Source of the DNA: Prevotella sp. | GTDB taxonomy: Bacteria > Bacteroidota > Bacteroidia > Bacteroidales > Bacteroidaceae | Direction: 5' to 3' | Assembly (NCBI GenBank): GCA_022773395.1 | Contig: JALFBL010000006.1 | Span: 1 to 53,858, forward strand | DNA length: 53,858 nt | Shown: piece after piece, positions 41,967 to 51,028 of the stretch | How positions within the stretch are numbered: position 1 is the stretch's first letter | Layout of the letters: the number at the start of each line of letters is the position of its first letter | The notes under the pieces: model-generated | What the model was told of the DNA's origin: nothing | Database searches by the model: none | What the model saw: only the letters and a program-made list of their open reading frames with translations | Position numbers and translations under genes: made by a program

Positions 41967-42818
41967 CTATTTGATGATAGTGAACTTTTTAACAAAGCCT
42001 ATTAGCAGTGCGTGCGAGTAGGTGTGGTAAGAAAGGTTGTTTACCTTTGCTTGCCAAATGTCGCCCAGATATCCCAGGCGAATGGCTGTTTTCTTCAAGG
42101 GAATGTCCACTGTGAGCATTTGTTTCAGGCAGGGAGCATTGAGGGGAGAGGTCGCCGCCACATTGTGATCGTAGTTTCCTTGTGAGAAAATCTCGTAATA
42201 GCTCTGCCCATAGTTGGGGCTGAACATCAGGCCCACTACAGGTGCCGACACTTCATACCGCATGGTGAAAGTCTTTCCCCACAGTGTGAAATCGTAAGTG
42301 GAAATAGCATTTGGCGAAAGGTTCAAGTAGAGGCGTCCCTGTGCCGGATTGTTTGTGTTTCTTGTGCTATACAAGAACCCGACTCCCACTTCTGCCATGC
42401 CTCCCAACTTTATTCTCAGGCGGTTGTCCATCAAGTTCAGTTGTCGGTGCAGGGCAAAGCTAAAGGCATACGTTCCTCCTATGAAATTGGCATTCTCTGC
42501 CCTTGGTGCTGCATATTGAAGAGTGCCTTGTCGGGTAAGGGTGTATGACATTTTTTCAGACTTCTCTTTCGTGGTTTGCACGATGTATCGCATTTCCGTA
42601 CCCGTGTATCGCTCAGGACTCAGATAGGTGTCGAGCAGATTTGTCGTGCCAAGTGTTATCATGTCGGCACTTTCGGCCATCCCCGATTGCGCCCTTGCAG
42701 TTTGTGCGAGTGTGCATAGGGCGAGCGTGAATCCAGCAAGGCATAGACGTGCGGCAAACGTGCCGATGTTGTTGCCACCGGCGTCTTTGACCCGTATCAG
42801 AAATCGACTATTCTTCAT
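41967..42818 (-). CDS. DUF3316-family outer-membrane-associated protein
   Basis: A 283-residue exported protein. The signal-like region (RLCLAGFTLALCTLAQTARAQ) lies at about 25-45 after a basic start. The rest, LGTTNLLDTYLSPERYTGTEMRY through beta-rich strands to SYHTYSHALLIGFVKKF, fits DUF3316, probably a beta-barrel. Its start overlaps the topoisomerase stop by 11 bases, so the genes are coupled even though the functions look unrelated. Confidence 0.82.
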   Translation of the reverse strand: MKNSRFLIRVKDAGGNNIGTFAARLCLAGFTLALCTLAQTARAQSGMAESADMITLGTTNLLDTYLSPERYTGTEMRYIVQTTKEKSEKMSYTLTRQGTLQYAAPRAENANFIGGTYAFSFALHRQLNLMDNRLRIKLGGMAEVGVGFLYSTRNTNNPAQGRLYLNLSPNAISTYDFTLWGKTFTMRYEVSAPVVGLMFSPNYGQSYYEIFSQGNYDHNVAATSPLNAPCLKQMLTVDIPLKKTAIRLGYLGDIWQAKVNNLSYHTYSHALLIGFVKKFTIIK

Positions 42819-45549
42819 CCGGAAATAAACTTAATTGCCCTGGTTTGTCTTCATGGATATCAATGCTCCCCTCTTTTCTGCTTGTTTCCTCTGCCTGCTT
42901 GTTTGCACTGCTTTTCTGCTCCTGTGGTTTGTCGCTCGGTCGTTCAGTGTTTCCAGACTCTTCCATGTTGCTTTCCTCCTCCTCGTTTTCTGGAAAGCGT
43001 GCCGGCTCCAGTTCCTCAATACGCTCTGTTGCATAGGTGGTGATTCGTTTGCCGCGCGCTTTGAAGCCTTTGATGCCTACAAATTCCTCCGCATCAATTT
43101 CCAATGGTGTACGGAAGTTGTCGTTCTTGCCAAACGTCACTTTGATGCGCGGATAGACAGTGTCTGTAAGGAGTCCTATTTGGTTGTTGGGGTTTTCTCC
43201 TATGAAACTCTGTTTGCGCTTGATAGGATCCATTTGAAAACGTTTCAGGTAGGGATAGCCCTGTTGGTCTGCATCATAAAACACGGCTGTCCAAATTTTT
43301 TCAGGGCGATATTTCTCTATGCGCCAAATGTTGTCCTCGTAATGGTTGGCAGCATCAAAGTTGGTTATGTAATATTCGCAGTTCTTCAGGATGACCAGAA
43401 TCTGGTCTTCATCGTTGAATTCTCCCAAGAATCTTCCGTGTTCGTCGTAGTTCAAGCGGTTTACATCGGGATCGAACCATACCTTTCGGCCGCCCAATGT
43501 GCTGTGTCCGTGGCTCTTTAGGGAAATGCGGCTCACCATGTATTTGGTCAGTTTGTTTCCTCTTGCGTTCTTGCCCTTGATGCCGATCTCGCTGAAGTCC
43601 ACCTCAAAAATCATTTTCTTCACACGCTGGTTTAGCTCCAGTGTCACCTTGATGATTTCTGCCTCTCCGTTCGGATTGGCTGTGAAATACAAGATTCTGC
43701 TACCTTCTTCGCCCTGTGTCACATCATATTCGCGGTCACGGGTCATGGATGTAATGTTGAAACGCTTGATGTAGGAAGGCCCTTTCTTTCCGTCACGGTA
43801 CACCACATTATATATTGTGCGCTTGTCGTTCTTCTTGAATACGGCAACATGCAGCACGTTCTTGCCCACGAAGATTTTTTCTTCCACTCTGATAATCTTG
43901 TACTTGCCGTCCTTGTAGAAGATGATGATGTCGTCCAAGTCGGAACAGTTGCAGACAAACTCGTCTTTTTTGAGTCCCGTGCCCACGAAACCGTCTTGGC
44001 GGTTGATATACAGTTTCTCGTTGGCCTCTGCCACTTTGCTTGCTTCAATGGTTTCAAAATTTTTGATTTCCGTGAGCCTGGGGTGATCAGCGCCGTATTT
44101 GTCTTTGAGGTATCTAAACCAATTGATGGTAACGTCTACCATGTGGTTCAGTTTCCTGTCAATGTCTTCTATTTCTTCCTTGATGCGTGCAATCAGTTCG
44201 TCTGCTTTCTCGCTGTTGAATTTCAGAATACGTGCCATCTTGATTTCCATCAGTTTCAGGATGTCATCCTTCGTTACCTCCCTTACCATTTGTGGATAGA
44301 ATGGGGTGAGCCTGTTGTCAATGTGTTCACAGGCGGCATCCATTGTGGGGGCCTGTTCAAACTTGCGGTCTTTGTAAATGCGTTCCTCTATGAATATTTT
44401 TTCCAACGAGCAGAAATGCAGTTGTTCCAACAATTCTTGTTTGCGTATTTCCAGTTCCTGGCGCAGTAAGCCCATTGTGTGGTCAACGCTGTTTTTCAGC
44501 ACTTCGCTCACAGTGAGAAATTGCGGCTTGTTGTCCGCAATCACACAGCAGTTGGGCGATATGCTCACCTCGCAGTCCGTAAAAGCATAGAGGGCGTCCA
44601 GGGTTTTGTCGCTGCTCACTCCTGGGGCAAGGTGTACCTGAATCTCTACCTCTGCCGATGTAAGGTCGGTCACGTTGCGTGCCTTGATTTTCCCTTTCTC
44701 AATGGCCTTCGTAATGCTTTCGCACAGCGAATTGACGGTCTTGGAGAAAGGCAGTTCGCGGATGACCAATGTCTTGTTGTCCAATTTCTCAATTTTTGCG
44801 CGCACTTTCAATCCGCCACCACGCTGTCCGTCGTTGTATTTCTCGACATCGATGCTTCCGCCGGTAGGAAAATCTGGGTAAAGCGTGAAATCCTCTTTGC
44901 GCAAATAGGCTATGGCCGCTTCGCAGATTTCGTTAAAGTTGTGTGGAAGTATTTTTGAAGAAAGTCCCACGGCTATGCCTTCTGCCCCTTGTGCTAACAG
45001 CAGTGGAAATTTGGACGGAAGCGTGATGGGTTCTTTGTTCCTGCCGTCGTAGCTCAGCTGCCATTCTGTGGTTTTCGGATTGAACACCACGTCAAGTGCA
45101 AATTTGCTCAGCCGTGCTTCGATGTAGCGGGGGGCAGCCGCTCGGTCGCCGGTCAGAATGTTTCCCCAATTGCCCTGGCAATCTACCAAGAGTTCTTTCT
45201 GTCCCAATTGCACCAATGCGTCTCCGATCGATGCATCGCCGTGCGGATGAAACTGCATGGTGTGCCCCACGATATTGGCCACCTTGTTGTATCTGCCGTC
45301 ATCCATCCTCTTCATCGAGTGCAGAATGCGGCGTTGCACGGGTTTCAATCCGTCCTCAATGTGCGGGACGGCTCTTTCCAGAATTACGTATGAGGCATAA
45401 TCCAGAAACCAGTTTTGGTACATTCCGCTTAAGTGGTGTACGGCAGTGGCGTTGAAACGGTCTACAGGCTTGTAGTCCGAGTGCTGTTCATCCGTGGCAT
45501 CCGTCTCTTCTATTTCCAAGGTGTCGTTGTCTCTTATTTCTTCGTCCAT
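42808..45549 (-). CDS. parC: DNA topoisomerase IV subunit A
   Basis: A 913-residue type IIA topoisomerase breakage-reunion subunit. FLDYASYVILERAVPHIEDGLKPVQRRIL is the N-terminal signature and AAPRYIEARLSK holds the catalytic tyrosine Y142. HTMQFHPHGDASIGDALVQL precedes it, the tower and coiled-coil region follow (RPEKADELIARIKEEIEDIDRKLNHM type sequence) and a degenerate beta-pinwheel fills the C-terminus (VYRDGKKGPSYIKRFNIT, GIKGKNARGNKL, GFKARGKRITTY). The lack of a GyrA box and the Bacteroidota-type layout favour ParC over GyrA. The final 70 residues are an acidic, Ser/Glu-rich tail. Confidence 0.93.
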   Translation of the reverse strand: MDEEIRDNDTLEIEETDATDEQHSDYKPVDRFNATAVHHLSGMYQNWFLDYASYVILERAVPHIEDGLKPVQRRILHSMKRMDDGRYNKVANIVGHTMQFHPHGDASIGDALVQLGQKELLVDCQGNWGNILTGDRAAAPRYIEARLSKFALDVVFNPKTTEWQLSYDGRNKEPITLPSKFPLLLAQGAEGIAVGLSSKILPHNFNEICEAAIAYLRKEDFTLYPDFPTGGSIDVEKYNDGQRGGGLKVRAKIEKLDNKTLVIRELPFSKTVNSLCESITKAIEKGKIKARNVTDLTSAEVEIQVHLAPGVSSDKTLDALYAFTDCEVSISPNCCVIADNKPQFLTVSEVLKNSVDHTMGLLRQELEIRKQELLEQLHFCSLEKIFIEERIYKDRKFEQAPTMDAACEHIDNRLTPFYPQMVREVTKDDILKLMEIKMARILKFNSEKADELIARIKEEIEDIDRKLNHMVDVTINWFRYLKDKYGADHPRLTEIKNFETIEASKVAEANEKLYINRQDGFVGTGLKKDEFVCNCSDLDDIIIFYKDGKYKIIRVEEKIFVGKNVLHVAVFKKNDKRTIYNVVYRDGKKGPSYIKRFNITSMTRDREYDVTQGEEGSRILYFTANPNGEAEIIKVTLELNQRVKKMIFEVDFSEIGIKGKNARGNKLTKYMVSRISLKSHGHSTLGGRKVWFDPDVNRLNYDEHGRFLGEFNDEDQILVILKNCEYYITNFDAANHYEDNIWRIEKYRPEKIWTAVFYDADQQGYPYLKRFQMDPIKRKQSFIGENPNNQIGLLTDTVYPRIKVTFGKNDNFRTPLEIDAEEFVGIKGFKARGKRITTYATERIEELEPARFPENEEEESNMEESGNTERPSDKPQEQKSSANKQAEETSRKEGSIDIHEDKPGQLSLFPDEE

Positions 45550-46094
45550 CGTCCTTCTTTCATGTACATGTTTTTAATCAATTCTGCATGAATTGTTTTT
45601 TATTATATTGCAGATAATTTTGTTTTTCCCTTTTCCTCTGATGAAGTCAAGTCTCCTCGGACTTCAGGTGGTAAGTGATTTTGGTTTTCTCCTTTTTAAA
45701 TTCCATTGTATGCCATTTATCCCGACAAAAATACATAAAAAAATCCATAAAAGGAAACTTCAGCAAATCTTTTCCTATAATTTCACATTACACATAACAG
45801 AAAGAGTATATAAGTGGTGCGACTGTCAGATGGAATTGTTCTGTAAATGCTTGGTATTCAATGTTTTTATATATGTCCATGTTGTATGGTAAATAGATGG
45901 AAAATGGAAACGGAAACCAATAGGGTAGCGGAATGTTGGGATGGATTGTGTGTGAAAATGCCATTGGGTCATTTTTGTCTGCAAAATGTTTTGTCATGCA
46001 CAGACAGCCAAGTTCGGGGTTGCATAAAAATTCGTTTATTCAAGTTGTTTCGTTAAAAAAGCACAATTGATGTTGTGGTTGTGGGGAAAAATTG
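45550..46094. other. Gene-poor AT-rich stretch between parC and the BspA-like gene
   Basis: No ORF with recognisable features on either strand. The sequence is AT-rich with short A and T runs. No clear terminator is needed for the divergent genes at its edges. No repeats or known RNA were recognised. Confidence 0.55.
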
Positions 46095-46102
46095 TATCTT
46101 TG
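46073..46102 (+). promoter_or_regulatory. Promoter of the BspA-like LRR gene
   Basis: TTG (46073-46075), 19 bases, then TATCTTTG (46095-46102), with a 49-base leader. Confidence 0.72.
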
Positions 46103-46151
46103 TCGCATATAATACCAAAGTTTTTGTATAACCTAACTAAAACACAAGTTT

Positions 46152-46856
46152 ATGAAAGAAAAATTATTATTGTTTGTTAGTCTTGCTTTATTGGCTATTC
46201 GTGTGAACGCGCAGCCAAAACCTTATGATTTCAGTGACGGAAAATTGTTCTACAAGATTACAAATGCAGAAACTCATGAAGTTTATGTAGTCGCTGAAAA
46301 AGGGAGCGGTAAGTATTCCACGAAATTGGAGGGGGAGATTACTATTCCTGAGCAGGTAGCTTCTGGAGAAGTTGAATATCTCGTTACGGGAATTGCCAAA
46401 CAGGCTTTTTACATGTGTGACGGTATCACAAAGGTTGCATTTCCAAAGTCGCTGAGGAAAATCAACGACAAGGCCTTTTTGGGTTGTCACAATCTTGTTG
46501 CGGTGACTTTGCCTGAAAATGTTGAAAAAATTGGCAAATGGGCTTTTATGTCATGCGCACAACTGGAGGAAATCAATGTGGATTCTGGCAATGCCTACTT
46601 TTCAAGTGTTGATGGCGTTCTGTACAATAAAGATGCAACGAAATTAATCCAATGTCCTTGTGGTAAAACCGGGTCGTTCGAAATACCGGCAACGGTAAAA
46701 GAAATTGGAAGACAAGCCTTCTATGGATGTACAAATCTCAAAGCGATGATAATTCCGGGCAGTGTTGAAAAAATAGGGGATGATGGTTTCTATGCCTGTA
46801 TTTATAACCATAGAACAACCAAAACTAATCAGAAATATCCGAGTGTAAATCTTTAA
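46152..46856 (+). pseudogene. BspA-like leucine-rich-repeat surface protein, cut short by the mobile element
   Basis: Signal peptide MKEKLLLFVSLALLAIRVNAQ, then LRR_5 (BspA-type) repeats: IAKQAFYMCDGITKVAFPKSLRKINDKAFLGCHNLVAVTLP and on to IGRQAFYGCTNLKAMIIPGSVEKIGDDGFYAC. The next repeat should follow, but the frame turns into IYNHRTTKTNQKYPSVNL and stops, with no resemblance to LRRs. The break near 46800 is where I place the left junction of the integrative element. The 234-residue remainder lacks the C-terminal anchor usual for such proteins. Confidence 0.75.
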
Positions 46857-46895
46857 TTACCAGCATATTCTAAAATTTAACACTTTTCGGTTGCC

Positions 46896-47102
46896 ATTTG
46901 TCGCTTCCCAAATTTCCACATATTTTTGAGACGTATTTCTGACGTGGAGAATTTGCGGGGCTTGTTTTTTGTCACACCGTGCAGACAGTTGACAAGGGTT
47001 TACAACCGTTTACGACAAGCGACAATAACCGCCCCGATATGCGGAAACAGTCACACTGTGTAGAAAAGCGACAATGGTTGACTTCCGTTCACATCCGTTT
47101 AC
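46896..47102. repeat. Arm-type repeats near the left end of the mobilizable element
   Basis: AAGCGACAAT occurs at 47017-47026 and 47066-47075, and inverted (TTTGTCGCTT) at 46897-46906. ACAACCGTTTAC (47002-47013) and ACATCCGTTTAC (47091-47102) form a second pair. These lie between the truncated BspA gene and the first element gene, with no ORF, as expected of integrase/excisionase binding sites. Confidence 0.65.
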
Positions 47103-47153
47103 CATTTCAGAGATATAGGATTGAAGAAATGAACCATTAAACGATAAAACGGT

Positions 47154-48089
47154 ATGAAAGCAACCAGAAAATGCAGTTTTTGCGGCAAGTCCTTTGTAAC
47201 CCGAAGCGGTATGCAAAGATATTGCAGTGAGGCTTGTCAGGCAGAAGCCAAACGAGCCAGAGTGATGCAGAAGAACAACCTCTTCAAAGTCGCCCAACCC
47301 TTGATGGAGATACAGCATCACGAGTATCTCACCTTTTCCAAAGCAGCCATCCTCATGGGCTGTTCCCGACAGTACATTTACAAACTTGTAGCCATCGGCA
47401 AGCTGAAAGCCTCACGCATCAGCAACCGCATGGCATTCATCCGCAGAGCCGACATCGAGCAGATGTTGGAGGGCAATCCCTATCACCGCATCCTGCCCGG
47501 CAACACCTCCACACCAAGGAAATCATCTTCATCTTCCTTACCTGCCAAAAGAGAAAAAAGGGAAAAGGAAAGCGAAGAAGTGTTGGACTTCTATTCGGGC
47601 GAGGAGGTGATGTCCCTTTTTAAGGTAAAGCAGTCATGGCTTTACACTTCCGCCAAGCGTAACCATATCCCCATCTGCCGTATCGCAGGAAAGAACTATT
47701 ACAGCAAGAAGCATATTGACGAGTTTTTCGGTGTGGCAGTTGATATTAGCGAAATTACCGACTGGCTACTGACCGAGGAGGTGGAGGAACTGTTCGGCAT
47801 GAAGCCGACCGCACTCCGTGCCTACACCTATCGCCATAAGATACCCACTAAAAGAGAGTACGGGCGTACCTATTACTCCAAATCACATTTGAACGAACTC
47901 CGCAGAACTGACCTTGTGAACGATGAACGCTACTATACCGTTGAGCAGGTGCAGCAAATCTATGGTCTTTCGTCAGCCAACATCTGCCATATCGTCAAGG
48001 TGAAGCACATCGAAAAGATAAAGGTGGGTGTGAAAAACCTGCTTTTGCGCTCAGATGTGGAGCGTGTCATGGCTGAAAGGAACAAATAA
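47154..48089 (+). CDS. Zinc-ribbon protein with four tandem excisionase-type HTH modules
   Basis: A 311-residue DNA-binding protein. Cys7, Cys10, Cys24 and Cys28 form a zinc ribbon (CSFCGKSFVTRSGMQRYCSEAC). Four MerR/HTH_17-like units follow at about 58-105 (FSKAAILMGCSRQYIYKLV), 147-192 (SGEEVMSLFKVKQSWLYT), 205-250 (LTEEVEELFGMKPTALRAYT) and 259-307 (YTVEQVQQIYGLSSANICHI), each ending in a wing and a 'YxSKxHIxE' or 'RSDVERV' helix. A basic Ser-rich linker (120-140) separates the first from the rest. It is probably the master regulator or directionality factor of the element. It is the leftmost gene, next to the arm sites. Confidence 0.82.
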   Translation: MKATRKCSFCGKSFVTRSGMQRYCSEACQAEAKRARVMQKNNLFKVAQPLMEIQHHEYLTFSKAAILMGCSRQYIYKLVAIGKLKASRISNRMAFIRRADIEQMLEGNPYHRILPGNTSTPRKSSSSSLPAKREKREKESEEVLDFYSGEEVMSLFKVKQSWLYTSAKRNHIPICRIAGKNYYSKKHIDEFFGVAVDISEITDWLLTEEVEELFGMKPTALRAYTYRHKIPTKREYGRTYYSKSHLNELRRTDLVNDERYYTVEQVQQIYGLSSANICHIVKVKHIEKIKVGVKNLLLRSDVERVMAERNK

Positions 48090-48124
48090 CCGTGAAAAAT
48101 CGGGATTATCGAAAATTATTTCAA

Positions 48125-48159
48125 AATGATGTATCGTGGAGGTATTCACGGATATTTCA
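48125..48159 (+). promoter_or_regulatory. 35-base regulatory element, copy upstream of integrase
   Basis: Matches 50574-50608 at 31 of 35 positions. It contains the imperfect palindrome TCGTGGAGGTATTCACGGA. TCCTTTGC follows 8 bases later in both copies and may be a weak -7 box. The site lies 72 bases upstream of the integrase ATG. Confidence 0.7.
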
Positions 48160-48230
48160 CGTTGTTCCTTTGCCATCGGAAACATGGATACAACTCCAAA
48201 ATGTATACAACCAATTAAAACATAATTATT

Positions 48231-49349
48231 ATGAGTAAATGCAAAACAGTTACCTTGCGTAAGCGCAAGATTAAGAACGGGACACAGTATTCACTATGCC
48301 TTGACTACTATCCCGGCTACCGTGACAATGTCACCATGAGAGTGATTACACGTGAAGCCTTAGGAATTTACATCTTCGCCAAACCTGCAAACCAGCAGGA
48401 ACGGGACTTCAACGCACGCATGATGAAGAAAGCGGTCATCCTGCGCAACCAGCGCTACGAAGCCATTTTCAATGAAAACAACGGCTTTTTTGACAAGACC
48501 AAGATGAAGGGCGATTTCCTTGCCTATTTCAAAGGACTGGCTGACCGCAAGAATATCAAGTGGCAGCACGTATACAAGCATTTCCAGCGGTTCGTGAACG
48601 GCAAATGCACCTTTGAGGAGGTGGATGTGGATTTGTGCCGCAAGTTCATGGAATACCTGCTTGATGCACCCCAATCCATCCACACCAACCAAAAGCTGCA
48701 CATCAACTCCGCAGCAGGCTATTGGTCAACTTTCCGTGCCGTGCTGCACACCGCCTACCGTGACAGGAAGATAAAGGAGAACCCAAACGGCTTCTTAGAC
48801 CGCATCGAGTGCATTCCCACCATCAGGGAGCATTTGAGCCAAGAGGAACTGATACGGCTTGCCGAAACACCCTGTGAGGAGGAGGTCTTGAAAAAAGCTT
48901 TTCTTTTCGCCTGTCTTACGGGACTGAGAAAGAGCGACATCAGACAGCTCACGTGGCAGCAGATACAACCATACACCAACGGCAGGATGTTCGTTACCAC
49001 CCGTATGCAGAAAACCAAAGAAATAGTGCATAACCCCATCAGTGATGAAGCCTATGGACTGCTGGGAGAACGGGGCGAGGGACTTATCTTTGAGGATTTC
49101 AAGGACAAGATGCTGCAAGGACCACTCCAACGGTGGCTCACGGCAGCAGGGATAACCAAGAAAATCACCTTTCACTGTACCCGCCACAGCTTCGGAAGCC
49201 TGCACGTGGAAATGGGAACGGACATGGCTGTCATCCAAGCCTATCTCGGACATAAGAACATTACCACCACACAAATCTATTCCAAGATAGCAGCGCAGCA
49301 GATGTGTCAGGTGGTGGACAAGATAACCTTGAAGCGCAAGGAGGCATAA
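48231..49349 (+). CDS. Tyrosine-type site-specific integrase of the mobilizable element
   Basis: A 372-residue tyrosine recombinase. Residues 1-90 are an Arm-DNA-binding domain (TVTLRKRKIKNGTQYSLCLDYYP), 90-190 a SAM-like core-binding domain (FLAYFKGLADRKNIKWQHVYKHFQRFV) and 200-372 the catalytic domain. Active-site residues are R233 (TGLRKSD), H315 and R318 (HCTRHSFGSL), H341 (LGHKN) and Y350 (TQIYSKI), all present. A terminator follows 24 bases after the stop, making it a single-gene unit under the 35-base regulatory element. Confidence 0.95.
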   Translation: MSKCKTVTLRKRKIKNGTQYSLCLDYYPGYRDNVTMRVITREALGIYIFAKPANQQERDFNARMMKKAVILRNQRYEAIFNENNGFFDKTKMKGDFLAYFKGLADRKNIKWQHVYKHFQRFVNGKCTFEEVDVDLCRKFMEYLLDAPQSIHTNQKLHINSAAGYWSTFRAVLHTAYRDRKIKENPNGFLDRIECIPTIREHLSQEELIRLAETPCEEEVLKKAFLFACLTGLRKSDIRQLTWQQIQPYTNGRMFVTTRMQKTKEIVHNPISDEAYGLLGERGEGLIFEDFKDKMLQGPLQRWLTAAGITKKITFHCTRHSFGSLHVEMGTDMAVIQAYLGHKNITTTQIYSKIAAQQMCQVVDKITLKRKEA

Positions 49350-49372
49350 ATGTCTCACATTGACAGGTATTC

Positions 49373-49419
49373 AGAGGGGCGGTTATGGCTACAAGGCTAT
49401 AATCGCCCCTCTATGTTTT
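49373..49419 (+). terminator. Terminator after the integrase gene
   Basis: AGAGGGGCG (49373-49381) pairs with CGCCCCTCT (49404-49412); the inner bases GTTAT/ATAAT and GCT/GGC can extend the stem. ATGTTTTTG follows. Confidence 0.83.
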
Positions 49420-49596
49420 TGGCTTGATGCCACCATTTATAAGCCCCTCAGAGTATGAAACAGAGTATGATATGATGACATTTCGTGAAATACATTGAAA
49501 AAGACCGTTCTAACCGCAAATAACGGGCAGTAATTGGGAAAAATAGCATTAACTTTGCACAAAATAATACAGGAACATTCAATCTCTCAACGAAAT

Positions 49597-50454
49597 ATGG
49601 AATCATCAATCAAGGACAAATACATCATCTTGGGCTTTGTCGGCTTCGCCATCGTCCTAATATCTTCCATTGCCACGCTGGTAATAGCGGACAGCTTCAA
49701 CCAAGACAACTTTGTCAGGTGGATAGTATTCGTATGCTGTAACCTGTTGGGATGGTTGCTCTATCTCTCCTTTCAGACACTTATCTTTGATACATACGAA
49801 ATCTACAAAATCAAGTTCGGCAAGAAAGAAACGATTGCCGAAGCCATAGAGGTGCAGGAAGAACTGTCACAAAATACACTTGAAGAAGCCACATCTGTGC
49901 CTGGACCTACATCAGTCCCTGAGCCTGTACCCGAATCATCCCCGACAAAAGAAGAGACACTTATCCAAACACAACCGATAGAGCTTACTATCGCCCCGGA
50001 TCTTCACGAAAAGAACCGTGCCAATTACGCAAGCAGAGAGCAACGGGAAAAGGAAGAGCGCATCCGCATGGTCATGGAGTATTGCCATTATTACCTGCCT
50101 CGCATTGCCGACCAAGAAACCGTGAACCACATCTGTACTGAGGTGGACAAATGGATGAATCTTAACACTTATACCCCGAAGCCCATACAAAGACCGTTTA
50201 CCAAAGACATCAACAACATTCCACTCCGTCACTTCGTATGGAATATCTCTGAGCGTTTCCTGTACAAGAGATACTACAATGGGGATAACCGTGCCAAGTT
50301 CATCAAAGCCCTTTTCCCGAAATCGTTTGCTGATACAGACTTATCAACCATCAAGAATTTCAAGGTAGAGCCGTTAAAGACGGAAATTCCCATTGATGAA
50401 CCCGAAAACGGCAAACTTGATTTCCACTATCCCGAGGATTATGTGCGGAATTAG
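49597..50454 (+). CDS. Unknown membrane protein of the mobilizable element
   Basis: A 285-residue protein with two N-terminal hydrophobic spans (IILGFVGFAIVLISSIATLVI and IVFVCCNLLGWLLYLSF). A Pro/Ser/Glu linker follows (VPGPTSVPEPVPESSPT), then a soluble helical domain (CHYYLPRIADQETVNHICTEVDKW, RHFVWNISERFLYKRYY). The ATG at 49597 is chosen because a -7 box TAACTTTG sits at 49550-49557 and the earlier in-frame start at 49534 lies upstream of it. I recognise no family for the soluble part; similar proteins sit at this place in Bacteroides mobile elements. Confidence 0.65.
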   Translation: MESSIKDKYIILGFVGFAIVLISSIATLVIADSFNQDNFVRWIVFVCCNLLGWLLYLSFQTLIFDTYEIYKIKFGKKETIAEAIEVQEELSQNTLEEATSVPGPTSVPEPVPESSPTKEETLIQTQPIELTIAPDLHEKNRANYASREQREKEERIRMVMEYCHYYLPRIADQETVNHICTEVDKWMNLNTYTPKPIQRPFTKDINNIPLRHFVWNISERFLYKRYYNGDNRAKFIKALFPKSFADTDLSTIKNFKVEPLKTEIPIDEPENGKLDFHYPEDYVRN

Positions 50455-50573
50455 GATAATCACGACACCAACGACAACCATCCGGTAACTCATAACCGCC
50501 TGTTTTACATCGTTTCCCGAGTAATTTTACCCGTCATTTATGGCTGGGCTTAATTATTCGGGAATTATTTTGC

Positions 50574-50608
50574 AATGACGTGTCGTGGAGATATTCACGG
50601 ATATATCA
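50574..50608 (+). promoter_or_regulatory. 35-base regulatory element, copy upstream of the HTH/replication operon
   Basis: Second copy of the element at 48125-48159, 31 of 35 bases identical, with TCGTGGAGATATTCACGGA at its centre. It lies 46 bases upstream of the HTH gene start and is again followed by a TCCTTTGC word. Confidence 0.7.
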
Positions 50609-50653
50609 TTTCAGTCCTTTGCGCCAAGTCTTACAAAAGAGACGAGTACGCGA

Positions 50654-51028
50654 ATGGAAAAATCAATTCTTACCTTCAACGACCTCCCCGAGGTTGTCGC
50701 TCAGCTTCGAGACGAAGTGATGAGCCTGAAAAGCCTGCTCGCCGAGCAGCGCAGTGTGAACAATGCCAAAACGGTGGACACCCACGTGCCCATGTCTGTG
50801 GACGAGGCAGCAGAGTATTTAGGTATCCCTAAGGGTACGCTCTACATGAAACTGTCAGAAGGGACAATCCCTGCCACCAAGCCCGGCAAACGCTATTGCC
50901 TTTACCGTGACGAACTGGACAAGTGGCTGGAAACCGCCCGAAAGAATCCCATACCGTTGTCAGACGAGGAACTGAACAAGTCCTTATCCTCTTCCCACCG
51001 TCGCAAGCCCAACCCACGTAACTGGTGA
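50654..51028 (+). CDS. Excisionase-type helix-turn-helix protein
   Basis: A 124-residue protein. The ATG at 50654 (MEKSILTFNDLPEVVAQLRDEV) is chosen over an upstream in-frame ATG at 50585, which lies inside the 35-base regulatory element. An N-terminal coiled-coil (about 10-35) precedes a MerR/HTH_17 unit at about 45-95 (SVDEAAEYLGIPKGTLYMKLSEGTIPATKPGKRYCLYRDELDKWL). Such proteins act as excisionases or regulators in mobile elements. The stop overlaps the next start. Confidence 0.85.
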   Translation: MEKSILTFNDLPEVVAQLRDEVMSLKSLLAEQRSVNNAKTVDTHVPMSVDEAAEYLGIPKGTLYMKLSEGTIPATKPGKRYCLYRDELDKWLETARKNPIPLSDEELNKSLSSSHRRKPNPRNW

